Of a stretch of DNA of 64,000 bases, positions 11,935 through 24,345 are shown piece after piece. The stretch lies in contig JAHLEZ010000018.1 of the NCBI GenBank assembly GCA_020726505.1, forward strand, positions 1,240,001-1,304,000. Reading direction: 5' to 3'. The stretch comes from Leptodontidium sp. MPI-SDFR-AT-0119. Taxonomy: Eukaryota; Ascomycota; Leotiomycetes; Helotiales; Leptodontidiaceae. Numbering within the stretch: position 1 is the first letter of the stretch; every line of letters begins with the position of its first letter. The notes under the pieces were generated by a model. That model ran no database searches, was not told the DNA's origin, and saw only the letters and a list, made by a program, of their open reading frames with translations. The position numbers and the translations under genes were made by a program.

Positions 11935-14900
11935 ATGATGAGCATGATTTCTGATCTACTGAACATCGAATATGTGTTAGCTGTTCTCATCTTCTTACAT
12001 TCGATTCCGTCCCTGTGGTCTCTCGTGACAGGAAAATGGCGCATCGCGAAGAGTCCCAATCACGGGGATACTCTCTATGAGGACGAAGATGGAGTGGCAA
12101 CCACAGAATCTACTCAAAGATTTTCCAACAAAGCTCAAATCATCACCATTTTTGCTGTTCTGGTGATTGGGTTTGGACTCGCGATTGCGGACTTTATCTG
12201 CCTCGCCACGACCGTGCATACATCTGGCCATACGCCTTCGAACTCAGATATTCCCAACGAGAGAAAATTTAACGGAATTGTGTTTCTTGTACCCGCCTGG
12301 GTATGGATCCACTCCCGCTGTTTTGCATAATTCCATGCTAATGAATCTTAGTTTCTATTGATCTTGCAATTCGCCAATATCTCCAGAGTCGTGGAACCTG
12401 TCACGAGATTCAGAGCTATCGTAGCCAGGTTGTGGTCATGCTTCTTGATCGCTGGACTTGCTGTCATAACCCTCGTTGGTGACCCCAATATCATCACGAA
12501 GGCTCTGACAAGCTGCCAACTTGGGGCGATTTTTGTGCTGATCGCAACGATATTTTCCGTCAAGAGGCGTCCCGACGTTTATCGTCCAGATGGCCGACTC
12601 GTTGATCGTCAATGGAATGTCAGCCTCTGGGCCAAGTACAGTTTTTACTGGGGTACACCTGTTCTGGCCGCCGCGGGCAAAGAGGAGTTTAACAATTCCG
12701 ACATGCCTGCAATGGATCATGTCGTACGCTCAGAAAAGGCAACTTCAAGATTCCGAAACATCATCATCAAAGAAGACAGTCTTCCTTTGTGGGTACAGAT
12801 ATTATGGGCCTTTCACTGGGAGCTGATCCTCCAATGGCTGGCCATCCTCTTCTCAAATTTCTTCGATGTTGCTCCAGCATTTGCGACATTGCAATTGTTG
12901 AAGTATCTTGAGACTCGGCAAGATGGAGATGCAGCTCAATCGGGAGCGTGGATGTATGTTGCTGGCATCGTTGGTGCAACGGTAAGTTCGAATATTGTTG
13001 ATACCAGGCTCATATGGTGGGGATTAACAGGTATGTTGATCTGAAAGACTTGCTTGGATTTGATCTAATCCGTATTGCACAGATATCCATATTCCTCTTC
13101 GTTCGCTTTTGACAGGACTGGTGTACGGAAAGATGTTGAAGGTTGAGGACTCGAGCAAGCCTCCAGATGAGGTAAGATGTAATGCTGCAACAAGAATTCT
13201 CTTGTTTTGTGATTTTTGAAACAGAAAAAGCTAATTAAACCGCCCAGAAATCACCAGAAGAGGACGAGGCAAAAATTAACGCCAAGACCCCAGACAAAGT
13301 CCAATCGGCCAACCAACAAGACGTTTTGAACATGTTCGCGGTCGATTGCACCCAGGTGGCTCTTTTCGGTATCATGAATACTGCCTACGTCAACTTTGCG
13401 GGCAAGGCTATAGTGACGGTTGCGTTCTTGTGGGTTCTCATCGGCTGGCAAAGTCTTTGCGCGGGACTTCTGGGTATTGTGTGTCTTTTCCCAATCAACA
13501 AAGCTCTCGCGACGAAGTATGGCAAAAAGCAGAAAGCATTGATGGGAATCCGAGACACAAGAACAGCGGTGACGACAGAGGCCCTGCAGGGCATTCGCCA
13601 GATCAAATTCTCAGCAATCGAAACCCAGTGGGCTGACAAACTTGACTCTATCCGTGAAGAGGAGCTTTCCACTCTCTGGAAATCCAGGCTTTACAGCATC
13701 TTCATGTCAATTGCTTCCGACTTTACTCCTGTTGTTTTAACAGCACTATCCTTAGCCACCTACTCTTGGATCCATGGAAACCTCTTGCCGTCAGTGGCAT
13801 TCACATCTATCAGTTTGTTCATTCAACTCGAAGGCCTCGTCGCTAACATCCCGTATCTTCTGGTCTCAGCCATCAACGCCAAAATCAGTAGCGACAGAAT
13901 TGAGAACTTTCTTCGCTTGCCGGAAAAGCCTGAAAATACGTTCCCCGGAGACTCTGTATCCTTCCACAATGCATCGGTCAGCTTTCCCCGCGGCTCTGCT
14001 GACTCGGATGCCGACACATTCACTCTCCGAGAGCTCAATCTCGAGTTTCCAAACGATGCTTTGAGTGTTATCTCTGGTCCAACTGGATCAGGAAAGTCCC
14101 TCCTTCTTGCCGCAATATTAGGGGAGGTTCACCTCGAATCAGGTTATATTCGGGTTCCCAAGTCTACAGACGAGCGATTCGATGCCAAAGCTACGGCGGC
14201 CGATTGGATCATACCATCCGCATTATCATTCGTCTCTCAAACACCATGGATCGAGAACGCTACGATCAAGGATAACATTCTCTTCGGCCTTCCTTTTGAT
14301 CCCATCAGATACAGAAAAGTAGTCGATGCATGCGCCCTAACCCAGGACCTTGAAATTTTTGAGGATGGTGACCAGACTGAGGTCGGGGCCCAGGGCATCA
14401 GTCTGTCTGGCGGACAGAAGTGGCGCTTAACACTGGCAAGAGCATTCTACTCGAGAGCTGGTATATTGATCATGGACGACGTGTTCAGTGCCCTGGATGC
14501 TCACGTTGGGAAACACATATACGAGAATGCAGTGATGGGCGAACTTGCCGAAGGCAGAACCCGAATCTTGGCCACTCATCACGTATCACTTTGCCTACCG
14601 CGAGCCAAATACGCCGTTCGTCTCTCGGCTAGAGGTGTCCTTGAACATGCAGGATTGATCGAAGATCTTCGACAGACTGGGGAATTAGACGAGATCCTTG
14701 AAGCCAACGCTATCACCGAATCAGCTGATATTGAGGAAGACGAGATTCTACGCAAGGTAAAGACAAATGGTTCTACAGCCATTCCATCCGAAGACGCTGC
14801 ATTCGCCGCAAAGGCTCCGCCGAAGAAGCTGCACGAGGAAGAGGGACGGGAGACCGGCCGTGTCAAAACTTCAGTCTATACTGGCTACCTTGGCGCTTCT

Positions 14901-16969
14901 GGAGGCTGGCCACTCTGGTCGATCATCCTGATTTTCTTCATAGCAACGCAAGGCTTCACACTTGGCCGTACCTACTGGGTCAGGATCTGGGCGAATGAAT
15001 ACGCAAGAACGGAGGTTTCTGGATCACCCCAGGCATCATCCTTCACAGCCTACCATTACGGCAACAGTTTGCAAACACACTTCTCCGGACACCCTATCAC
15101 CCACATCAACTCTCTAAACTCTACGTCCATGTCTGCAAACTCCATCCTCCCAATCGATGTTCACAACAGAAATCTATGGTTTTATCTCAGTGTCTATTGT
15201 TTTATTTCAACAATTTCGGTACTCTTTTCGGTCGGTAGTCTCTACACAGTTTACGCAGGATCTATCCGCGCTTCTCGGAAGATCTTCAAGGACATCCTGG
15301 ACAGTGTTCTTCGAGCACCCCTCCGCTGGCTCGACACTGTTCCAATGGGCAGAATCCTCAACAGGTTCACTGGAGACTTCATCAACCTTGATTCATCTCT
15401 AGCAGAGAACTTCTTTCACTTTGCCGGAGCCATTGCAGATACAGTTGGAATCATGGTCGCTGCCATCTTCGTTTCTCCGTTCATCCTTATCTGCGCCACT
15501 TTTCTGCTGCTGGTCTGCGTGTACTTTGGAAAGAGTTACATCGTGGCTGCACGAACAGTGAAACGTCTCGAATCGACGAACAAATCGCCTGTCATCTCCC
15601 ACTTCGCCGCATCTTTGAGTGGCCTATCAACTATTAGAGCATTTGCTAAATCATCCGAGTTCAGAGATAGAATGTTCACATTGATCGATGATTATGCGAC
15701 TTGTACCTGGTTCAACAGTCTATTTCGCAACTGGCTCAGACTTCGCATCGCTCTCACATCCTCGCTCTTTGCTGGTACTGTTGCGGCTTTCGTCATCAAT
15801 AAGCGGGGCATCGATGCAAGTCTTGCTGGCTTTGCTCTTTCGTTCGCATTGAGTTTTGGATATAGGGTTGGATGGGCAATCAGCATTTCTACTCAGCTCG
15901 AATTAGATATGAACGCCACCGAGCGGATCTTTGAATACAGAGATCTGACGATCGAAGATCAGGGTGGAGAGGGGGTGCGTGCTACTTGGCCAGAAGTGGG
16001 AAAGGTGGAAGTGAAGAATCTAGAATTGGGATATGCCGACGACCTGCCTGCTATTTTGAAAGGCTTGAGTTTCACGGCTGAGGGTAATCAGAGAATTGGG
16101 GTCATTGGCAGGACTGGAGCAGGTGAATATCCCTTTTCCTCGCCATCATTCCGGACAAACTTTATCGTACCCAAAACCAAACACTAACACATGCAGGCAA
16201 ATCAACCCTCTCCTTAGCACTCTTTCGCTTCCTCAACGCCCGCAAAGGAAGCATAACCATTGACGGGGTCGACATCTCCAAGATCAAGCTCCACGACCTT
16301 CGCACCCGCCTAGCAATCATCCCCCAAGACCCCGTTCTCTTCTCCGGCACCATCCGCTCAAACCTCGACCCCTTCTCCGAATTCAGCGACTACCAACTCC
16401 GCGAAGCCCTCATGCGAGTCCATCTCATCCCATCCACAACACACACACCCAACCCCGAAACCCAAGACCCTACCGCCTCCTCCTCCGCCACATCCACTAC
16501 CGCCATCGACACTCCCGGAATTAGCGTAGCCGAAAACAAAAACCCCTTCCTTTCACTCTCCTCCCCCATCGCCTCATCCGGCTCCAACCTCTCTCACGGG
16601 CAGAAGCAACTCCTCTGCCTCGCCCGCGCCATTCTCTCCCGTCCCAAGGTCCTCCTCTTAGACGAAGCTACCTCCGCCGTAGACATGGCTACCGATCTCC
16701 TCATCCAGCGGTCCATCAGAGAAGAATTCGCTAACACGACGTTGCTTGTTATCGCGCATCGGTTGAGCACCGTGGCGGATTTCGATAAGATTCTTGTCAT
16801 GGGTGAGGGTGTTGATAAGGAGTTTGGGAGCCCGAGGGAGTTGCTTGAGAAGAAGGGAGGGGAGGGGGAGGAGGCGCTTTTTAGGTCGATGGTGGAGATG
16901 AGTGGGGAGAGGGAGGAGTTGGAGAGGATGATTTTGGGAGATGGAAAGGTGGGGGAGTTGGGTGTTTGA
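11935..16969 (+). CDS. ABC transporter, ABCC/MRP type, full length
   Basis: Five-exon model: 11935-12300, 12352-13030, 13083-13171, 13248-16122, 16197-16969; all GT-AG and in frame; 1593 aa. MRP-type pumps export drugs, toxins or glutathione conjugates across plasma or vacuolar membranes. Layout: N-terminal membrane segment (TMD0-like), TMD1, NBD1 (Walker A GPTGSGKS about 655; Q-loop FVSQTPW; signature SLSGGQ about 765; Walker B ILIMDD), a charged linker, TMD2, then NBD2 (Walker A GRTGAGKS about 1333, split by the last intron; signature LSHGQ about 1467; Walker [13 protein letters not shown]; switch His in VIAHRLS). NBD1 has Asp in place of the catalytic Glu after Walker B, the usual degenerate ABCC site. 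NBD2 carries a 45-residue Ser/Thr/Pro-rich insert before its signature. Substrate unknown; no biosynthetic genes adjoin it. Confidence 0.92.
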
Positions 16970-18849
16970 AGTGTAGAAGTTGATTGTAAAAGGAGCGGAA
17001 AGTGAACGAGAAGTTGACTCTGATGTATCTGAGAAAGTCCTGCGTTTGTTTTGTATATCTCGATCCATTGAAGGTTTTGGAAGCATTGTACTTTCTTTCG
17101 GCATAGTTTAGATTATTCTTAGAGAAATGCATTATATTCTCTGGAGATTCAAATGCAAGATGCCAATGTGCTTTTCCCTTGGTAGTGAAAATGGTTGAGG
17201 TTAGAAATTTAGATGATATTATCCCATGTTACAAGAAGGTATGATTTGTTATCATTATATGATATGATTAATGGAAGAAGTTAGAGAGAGAGAGGGAAAA
17301 ACTATAGTAATAATGAACCCTTTTTTTGTATTTTTGTATCTAGTTCCATGATAGCTGTCTTTCTTCCAATTTAGATGACAAGATGATATAACAAATTCAT
17401 GGAAGGAGATCCCAGGTTCCCAATGACTGGAGATTGGTGAAAGATATCAATTTAAAACCGAAAGTTCAAGCCCAAACGACCAAAACGTACTGCATCTTCA
17501 AGGTGCAAGCTGTCTCCATCCCGGTGCCGTGTCAAGTATCCATCCTGTGCATTACAGGCAACGATTGCGCAAGCCAACAACGCGGTGCCGGCATGCAGCC
17601 CTCCATCTTGTGTGTCCCACGCGTAAAGTTGGAGGAGGCTGCTTTGCTGGTAACTGTCGGAGTATGCTGGGTGTTTGAAGGTGATAAACTTCCTTGTGTT
17701 TGTGTTCGTGTACGCAGGCAACGTGCGTTCGTTTTCTTCGGCAGGAGATCGAGCAGCAGGGCGGAGGCTGATGTTGGGCATTGGAATAGGAGAGAGATAC
17801 GATGGCGAAGACTAGATGGTTGGCAGATTTAGCTGATGCGCATTGAGATCATTTGGCGGAGTGTTGGCTCACAATTAAGGAAGCGATAGTTATACAAATG
17901 TAGACGAACGTTTTCTCTGCACCAGGGCGGAAACGTTGGTGTTGTGTTGTGGTGATGATGCACAGGATTCATTTCCCCGCCAACCAATCCATGTAACTTC
18001 CTCGGGTGTCAATTTCCATTGCACTTGAGACCTCCATTGTTGATTTTGTACAGGATGTTTTGAGTTATTAGCCTCAAATGCATATTTAGGGCAAATTTCA
18101 AGATCGGTCGACCACTACTATGTGTGAGAAGGGACAGGCGATTTGAAGCAATGCACTTGGCCAGTTTTTGTGGTTGGTGGATATTTGCACGGATGCGGCG
18201 GGACCGGGGTTAAGTTAGGTCTAGTTTACTGCGTCATCCATGGCCTGCCGGGATTGCTCCCGAGCGTGGCGTGTTCGAACTGCTTCTACTATCAAAAGCC
18301 TCCCGTATGGTATTATATGTGGAGGTGTTGCCGATTGTATTCCCATGGATGATGAGGATCTAGCCCTAAGTTTTATAACTCCACATCGACATCTATCCTT
18401 ATTGGTGGGTTTGAGACAGCGAAGGTATGATTTGAGGTAGCCGTCGCCGATTTTAAGTTGGTAGAAGGAAGAGGTGGTTTCTCTTCCTACGGTAGCAGCG
18501 GGTGGCTCAAAGCCAAAAATTGAGCGTCTTCAGCTACTAAGCTTATATCACCAATTGTAATTAGTCCGATACTTTTAGTAACGAACGGCAGTTAATGCTA
18601 GTTCTTGGCAAAACGGGCAAAACTATCAACTACCTAGGTAAATTGGCTTCACGTAAATGCGATTATCTCACTCAACTGAAGTCGAGGCTTCGCAGCAATC
18701 AATACTCACCCCATAATCGAATGGTTGAGATAGTGGGTGAAACACCTACTATTAGCTCTCAACACCGCCCCAAGACAATTCACAGCGTTATCCATGTGCA
18801 CAGACAACATATCTTCTTGAGCAATTCCAAGCCATTACACACGAATATC
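16970..18849. other. Intergenic, 1.9 kb
   Basis: AT-leaning 3' flank of the transporter with a GAGAGAGA tract near 17285, one weak minus-strand frame listed separately, and no other supported gene. The plus frames at 17434, 18143 and 18595 are either shadows or run into the kinase-like gene without a better start. Confidence 0.4.
17452..17781 (-). CDS. Hypothetical 109-aa frame, possible fragment of a fungal HNH-type protein
   Basis: Open from ATG to stop. The middle part (ITFKHPAYSDSYQQ, then ALLACAIVACNAQDGYLT) reads like natural protein and loosely resembles the N-terminal region of some fungal HNH-endonuclease-like proteins, but I cannot support that firmly. A GTACGT sequence near the 3' end could be a donor, yet I find no convincing downstream exon. 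It may be a degenerate gene end. Confidence 0.25.
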   Translation of the reverse strand: MPNISLRPAARSPAEENERTLPAYTNTNTRKFITFKHPAYSDSYQQSSLLQLYAWDTQDGGLHAGTALLACAIVACNAQDGYLTRHRDGDSLHLEDAVRFGRLGLNFRF

Positions 18850-20350
18850 ATGGAATACGACAAGCGGCTCGACCTCATACATGAGGTACAGTTATCCTCT
18901 TGGGTCAAGAAGGTCCACCAGATGCGTGAGAGTGGACAGCTTGAGACGTGAGTTTAGACCTTTCACCCAAATCAGCTTCCTTGTAGGGCAGATGGCAACA
19001 TCCCGTTCATCCACGGCGGCTACAACCTGGGCCTGAAGCTAATCTTTAGAGATAAGACCACCTGGTTGGTCCGTTTCGCTCATGCTGGCACTGTCTGCGA
19101 TACATTGGCCGATGAGAAGGTGGCCATGGAGGTGGAAACGATGAGTCGTATCTACGAGGAGACTGACGTCCCTGTTCCAAGGATTCACGGCTGGGGTCTT
19201 GCTATACACAACCCTCTTGGTCTAGGTCCTTTCATTATCATGGATTTCATCAAAGGCATCAGTCTCGAGAGCTTTCTAAAGGGAAAGACAGACAAAAGAC
19301 TAATGAGAAACGACATTAGCGACAGCGATATCGAGTACATCTATAGGTAGTTTGCCCAGATTCTTCTTAAGCTTTTCTAGCTCGACTTTGACTGCATTGG
19401 CAATCTCCCAACACCGAGAACGGGCTTCCAGGCGCCCGTTGGCCCCCTAACCTTCAAGGCTCATCATTTCATTCAGCTGGGAGGAGTGAACACTTTCGGT
19501 ACGTGCTGAGGCTCTTTTATAGTCCCGCGGGTCATTCCCTGGCCTCTATCTAGGTGACCGAAGCCAGGGGTTTGCGTCGACAGCCGAGTATTTCCTGTAC
19601 GTCTTCGGCCAGGATTGGGAACAACTTGTTCACCAGTCGAACTCAGTCGCTGGCGAATATGACGCCCGAGCGAAGCTATCGTCATTCAACGCCCTACGAG
19701 CCCTGATACCCGAATTCGTCTGGAAAGACTACGATAAGGGTCTATTCAAACTCCTTTGCGATGATTTTGGCCTAGCGAACTTGATCATCAAAGGCAAGGA
19801 TGATCTGACCATTGTCGGGGTAGTGGACCTTAAGTGGTCATATGCTGGTCCGGCCCAGCTCTTTGGCTCTGCTCCATGGTGGCTTCTTCAGTCTAGGCTG
19901 ACTCTCTATGACGCCGAGATCAAGAAAGAGGCAACCCAGTCAGCCGCAATTCTCACCCGATACCTCAGATACCTGGAGATCTTCAAGCGCGTCCTGAAAG
20001 AGGAAGAAGAACAGCTGCCGGGGCCCCAGACCAAGGAACTTTCTTCGCTAGTGGAGTGGTCTCAGGCTTCGGGTGCCATGTGGCTTCATATGCTTCTGCA
20101 AACCGGCTTCAACTATATTAGCAGCATTCCTTTTGCACAGTTAAGAAAGCACATTGGAACCGAGAAGTGGGAGAAAGTCCAGAACGGATTCCTCGGTACC
20201 GAAGCAATCAAGGCTCTAGTGACGAAGAAGAAGGCCCAGCTAGACCAGTATGATGAAGCCTTAGAGCAGATACGGGATCTCAAGTATAGAGTAGACAATG
20301 GAGATAAATTGGAGGAAGAATTTGTCAAGGCTGTTACTCCACTTTGCTAA
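18850..20350 (+). pseudogene. APH/choline-kinase-fold phosphotransferase family gene with two in-frame stops
   Basis: Exons 18850-18947, 18987-19498 and 19554-20350 give a continuous frame except for TAG at 19348-19350 and 19378-19380. Reading through them gives YR-stop-FAQILLKLF-stop-LDFDCIG, where fungal homologues usually have Gln, so both look like CAG to TAG changes. Other family features are intact: FIHGGYN near the start, VPVPRIHGWG, IIMDFIKG (hinge), catalytic-loop-like LLCDDFGLANLII (Asp for transfer, Asn for Mg2+), then GVVDLKWSYAGPAQ (metal Asp). A Lys/Glu-rich helical tail follows. Proteins of this family phosphorylate small molecules or are of unknown function in fungi. A 34-nt intron between the stops is possible by GT-AG but would shift frame and delete conserved sequence. 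Most likely a recent pseudogene; sequencing error or readthrough not excluded. Confidence 0.75.
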
Positions 20351-21119
20351 TATATTTAAACACGCCCACTATTTGTGCTGACGGGCAGCCATGTGTTGAA
20401 TGTCGAGCTCCTTTCGAATCAGTTTTCGGTTTCAACGTCCCTCAATCTACGACTGGAACAAGGAGCTAGAGGAACGGGCGTTTTGGAGCGAGGCTGCCTT
20501 CAGTTTGTTCTAGGGGCCATTGTACTTTGCTGACGTTTCTATTGACCGTATATTTCTTGGGGAGCAATTCTTCGGGCGGTTCTTGGATCCCAGTTTGTCC
20601 ATCGATGCCGCTTCAGCTTGGAACTAATTCTTCCTTCTCATTACTCACAAAAGACTCTTTGTAAAAGAATCTTTGCTGTTGCCTGCTCTTGCTTACTCAC
20701 TTGGGCTGAATGCAACTGTTGAACCAATCCTGCTCTGAACTGGCACACCTCCTTTCAACTGCAGATGCATTACCCCTCCAGATTCATTTGGCACAGCTCA
20801 CAATAGTTACGTCGAGTCTGAGATATATCGTCGAGAATATTTGGTACAAGGCCCCCAACAAATGCCTAACTATCCATCTGCTGTAAAGAACACTCTCAAG
20901 TGATGTAACTCTGCTAATCTATATTCATTTCTAGAACATAAGATGGAAAGTTCTTCCTGACTTTCCATCTGCCCGTTAACGAAACTCTAAAAAAAAAAGG
21001 GGGGGGGGGAGTCTTCAGCCCCAAAATCTAAAGTCCATCTATCAAAAACGATACATATAGCCGCACATGCAAAGCGACAAAATTCAAATCTACTCCTAAT
21101 ATTCATCTCTGCTTATTCA
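20351..21119. other. Intergenic with homopolymer block
   Basis: No gene seen. GATGGAAAG and CTTTCCATC form a 9-bp stem (20942-20969), followed by an A10-G11 block at 20989-21009. This block lies about 110 bases beyond the RidA stop codon and may belong to its 3' end, or may be an assembly weak point. Confidence 0.45.
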
Positions 21120-21674
21120 TCAAACAGTCCCCTCAAGAGCTGGCTTTGCCTTCCTAGCTGTAACCTCAATCTCGATCTTCATCTCATCGTTCATCAATCC
21201 CGCTTCCATCATCGTCGCGGCTGGCCTGATGTTACCCCACACAGCTCTCAACGTCGGCCAGATCAAGCAGAAGTCCTTTTTGTCTGGCAAGATATATCGT
21301 ACACGCACGACATCTCTCAGCGTGGCTCCTGCCTGTTCGAGAGCAGCTGCGATATTGATGAACGCTTGTTCCGTCTGCTCGATTACATCAGGCGCAATGA
21401 ATCCTGTGTCATAATGAACGCTGAAATTATACTTGTAAGCTTGCAATATGGAAAAAGAACAAGCAGGAAAGACATACCCAGTTGTGCCTGAAACCTCGAT
21501 CCAAGAACCCGTGACAACTGCCCGGCTGTAGCCAATCACAGCTTCGAATTCGGAGTGCGACGTTATATTCTTTCTCCCATTCTCCGCCCTGAGTTCTCCA
21601 ATCGTTGGGCGGGGTAATTGATACGACTGGCGACGTTTGTCGATGAATGATTTTAACTTTGCTGATTTTAACAT
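21120..21674 (-). CDS. RidA/YjgF/UK114 family protein
   Basis: Exons 21674-21478 and 21420-21120, with a 57-nt intron (GTATGT donor, TTTCAG acceptor); 165 aa. RidA-fold trimers hydrolyse reactive enamine/imine intermediates from PLP enzymes, and relatives act on other small molecules. Visible features: VSGTTG directly before the splice, YDTGFIAPDVIEQTEQAF, the ATLRDVVRVRYIL strand with its conserved Arg, and the C-terminal MKIEIEVTA. Family members are usually about 130 aa; the extra 35 residues are an N-terminal Lys/Arg-rich extension. Translation could instead start inside, but no other ATG precedes the core closely. Unspliced, the frame also stays open, so intron retention would add residues rather than stop translation. 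Confidence 0.88.
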   Translation of the reverse strand: MLKSAKLKSFIDKRRQSYQLPRPTIGELRAENGRKNITSHSEFEAVIGYSRAVVTGSWIEVSGTTGYVFPACSFSILQAYKYNFSVHYDTGFIAPDVIEQTEQAFINIAAALEQAGATLRDVVRVRYILPDKKDFCLIWPTLRAVWGNIRPAATMMEAGLMNDEMKIEIEVTARKAKPALEGTV

Positions 21675-22651
21675 GGCTGGTTGCTGGCGATTGGAAAATC
21701 ACTGTTTTTTCTCAAATCTTTCTGTGGGACTTTCGGGTTCTTTAAGGAGCACATTGACTCCAGGAGCTGCCAAGATGCAAAGAGTTTGATAGCTGATGAG
21801 AAGTGAGACTGAAACAGGTACGGGAGCGAGTTGGTACGAGATAGCTTGGAAGCGGGGTCAGGGGAAACACAACAATTTAGCGAGTATTGTGGATGCACAT
21901 CACGATGTTGCTCAAGCGTGGTGACTAGAATGATACCGGGGGTCAGTGACCACTTGCTGCGAGCAAAGATTCTTTTATTACTACTCAATATGAATAGTGA
22001 TGTTTTTGGAAGCGCGGGCAATCTGGGGAAGACACGTCCCAGAGACTGAAACTGCCATGGAAACCTTGTTTCAAGCCAAGGACCTCCTGAACTGGAGGTA
22101 CGAAACCTGAACGCGACGAGATTCTTGGTCTTTTACTGTCGTCTCTTGATGATTGTGTCGTGGCAGCTGAGTAACTTGTAGCTGGACAACGGCCGGCTTG
22201 TCCCCATAAATCACCTACTTTCCGTCCACTCATGTTCTTCGACAAGGCCCCCAAAAGGAACAATTTGCCCACTTTGGTAACTTCCAAAGCCCTTTTGTAT
22301 TCTTCTCGATTTACTTTGCAAAGGGTCCACCTTGTAGCCAATGTTCAACCTGCCGTGGTTGTTTTGAAGGTTGCGAGTTCGTGCAGTGGAAATTAGTTGT
22401 TCTTGCTCAACACACAAACAAACCATGCTGATAAATCCAAGCTTGGACATCCCAAGATGCTCACAGCATGCAATATCTCTAAGAGCGCGAGACTGATATT
22501 TTGGCGTGGAATCCCGCAGTCTGGCTGGCACAAATTCTTCTAGCGGTACAGTTGCCCGTATGCATACATTTTCTCCTCCGCTGACTGGTCAACCTTGGCT
22601 GGAGCAGCTTAAATAACCGTACCATCCACAAAGGTACCAAATCCGTTGAGA
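21675..22651. other. Intergenic
   Basis: Upstream region of the RidA gene and 3' flank of the Zn2Cys6 gene. Overlapping minus-strand frames (21668-22021, 21985-22341, 22211-22531) share no domain and have low-complexity, shadow-like composition. No RNA or repeat noticed. Confidence 0.4.
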
Positions 22652-24345
22652 TCACAGCATCTGCATTGTCGATCTGCTCCGAACTATAGTTTCGGCCATC
22701 ACGGTCACAACGCAACTATCCCACACACCCTCTTTCCTAGGTCTCATATCTCTCAAAATTTTCACCGTCTGCTTCTCGAGATCGGGGTCATTCGTAGCAA
22801 ACAAAATAACCAGTATACAAACGATAATTCCGAAATCAAAGACATAGCACCGCAAAAAGGCAGGATCATCGACCGCCATCCTCCCCAGTCGAAGCATTTC
22901 TTCGCAGAGACCTCGGACGCTACCATACTTGGTGTGCACTTCCTGCAAGGCAATATTGGTTCTCGCTTCGAGCCGGAATCCTATTCCGCAGGCCATGACG
23001 AGCAGAGTAGCCAAGCCTTGAATCTTTACGGACAGAGCACACCTGTAATCTGAACTGGGTAGAGTCTGTAGCCGCTGGAACAATTTTTCGATACCAGTGA
23101 GCCATTGCTTCGTCTCAAGGAACCGATTTGAAAACTCCCGAGCCGAAACTATCCTGCCAGAATCCGGGCCATCGACAGTTTTTCCTTGGACTTTCTGCAC
23201 ATGTCGAAGAATGTGCTTGACAGCATCACTCGCAAAATTTGGCCTTCCCCAGTATTGGATAAAACTAATGTACCTTCGTGCCACGAAGACATTGGGGAAG
23301 TCGGTTGGGACATCCGTCGATTCTGGATTTTGATGGGACATTCCCAAGACACTGACATCTGGAATCCTTTCCGCTTTTGTGCTGGGTTGCTTGGCCTGGA
23401 GTAAGAACCCTTGTTTATCCAGGCGAGCAACCATGTCGACAATAACATCTTCGAGAGTCTCTGGGCAGCGGACGTGGTGATTATAAACATACACGGAAGA
23501 TTTTATGGAGCGCATGTTCTTGAAAAGGGCGAGGGTGGATCGTACTTGTCTAACAGCAGTCTCCATGTTCCCTTGTTTGAACTCAAAGATGTATATGAGC
23601 AGACTCACGAGCAGAAACATTCTCACGTCGGGCTGGCTGGCAGATGCGAGATAACGCCGTATTTCTGCAAGAGACTTTGAGTACTTCTTCATAGCATAAA
23701 TTCTCCGCTGGTGTGCTGTTTCGAAAGGATGAATTCCATGCTTTAGTCTCTCGAATCGCCCCTGAGCCGCTAGGGCCAAAGCCATGTCTTGGATAAACGG
23801 CATTTCATGACAAGCTTGGAGCAGATAGGTATTCCAAAGAGGTTCGTGCCAGCCGCCTGAGAGTTCGTTGACAGACACCTGCTGAAAATACTGAAAGTAT
23901 TGAAGATCTTCCGGGCTGCCTCCTGGGTTGTAGGCGATCGGTGCCGGGATTGGCGGCAAGGAATCTCCTGTGTTTGAGTCTTTTGTGGCTTTGCAACCTT
24001 TTGGACGCAACTCTCGTTGCACAGGCTTCTTGATCACCACAGCTGGCTTCTTTTCATCATATCCATCACATTCAATCCCGAGTTTGGTGCATCGTTGACA
24101 GCTAGGCTTCATCTCGTCGCATTTGATATGCCGCCTCCTTTGAAGATGTCAACTCGACGTCCACTGCAGTACGGGGACCGAGCATCCCTACTTGCATGTT
24201 TTGCACCCAGTCCGAACCTAGCAGTGGGATTAGTTCAAATCATGCTTAGAAGGATTAAGCGACGTATTCTGACCTTTGGTAATCCGAATCTCCGCCTGAC
24301 CTGTTTAGGTCGATCGACTACTGACCTGTTTGGAGAGACTTGCAT
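22652..24345 (-). CDS. Zn(II)2Cys6 transcription factor
   Basis: Exons 24345-24274, 24217-24192 and 24137-22652; introns 56 and 54 nt; 527 aa. The spliced N-terminus gives RRRFGLPKVRTGCKTCK, then RRHIKCDEMKPSCQRC and TKLGIECDGY: six cysteines with CX2CX6C...CX2CX6C spacing, the binuclear zinc DNA-binding cluster. The middle exon is only 26 nt and holds the first two cysteines. The remaining 450 residues are helical with an IYIFEF/LLVSLLIY core, like the fungal-specific regulatory domain of this class. Such proteins bind CGG-type half-sites as nuclear regulators, often of genes close by; no target is evident. An ATG at 24112 would skip half the zinc cluster, so the start at 24345 is preferred. 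Confidence 0.88.

Noticed and set aside
19347..19380. 34-nt GT-AG intron to remove both stops in the APH-like gene
   Set aside because: Shorter than other introns here, not a multiple of three, shifts the frame away from LDFDCIG and deletes the conserved FAQILLKLF segment.
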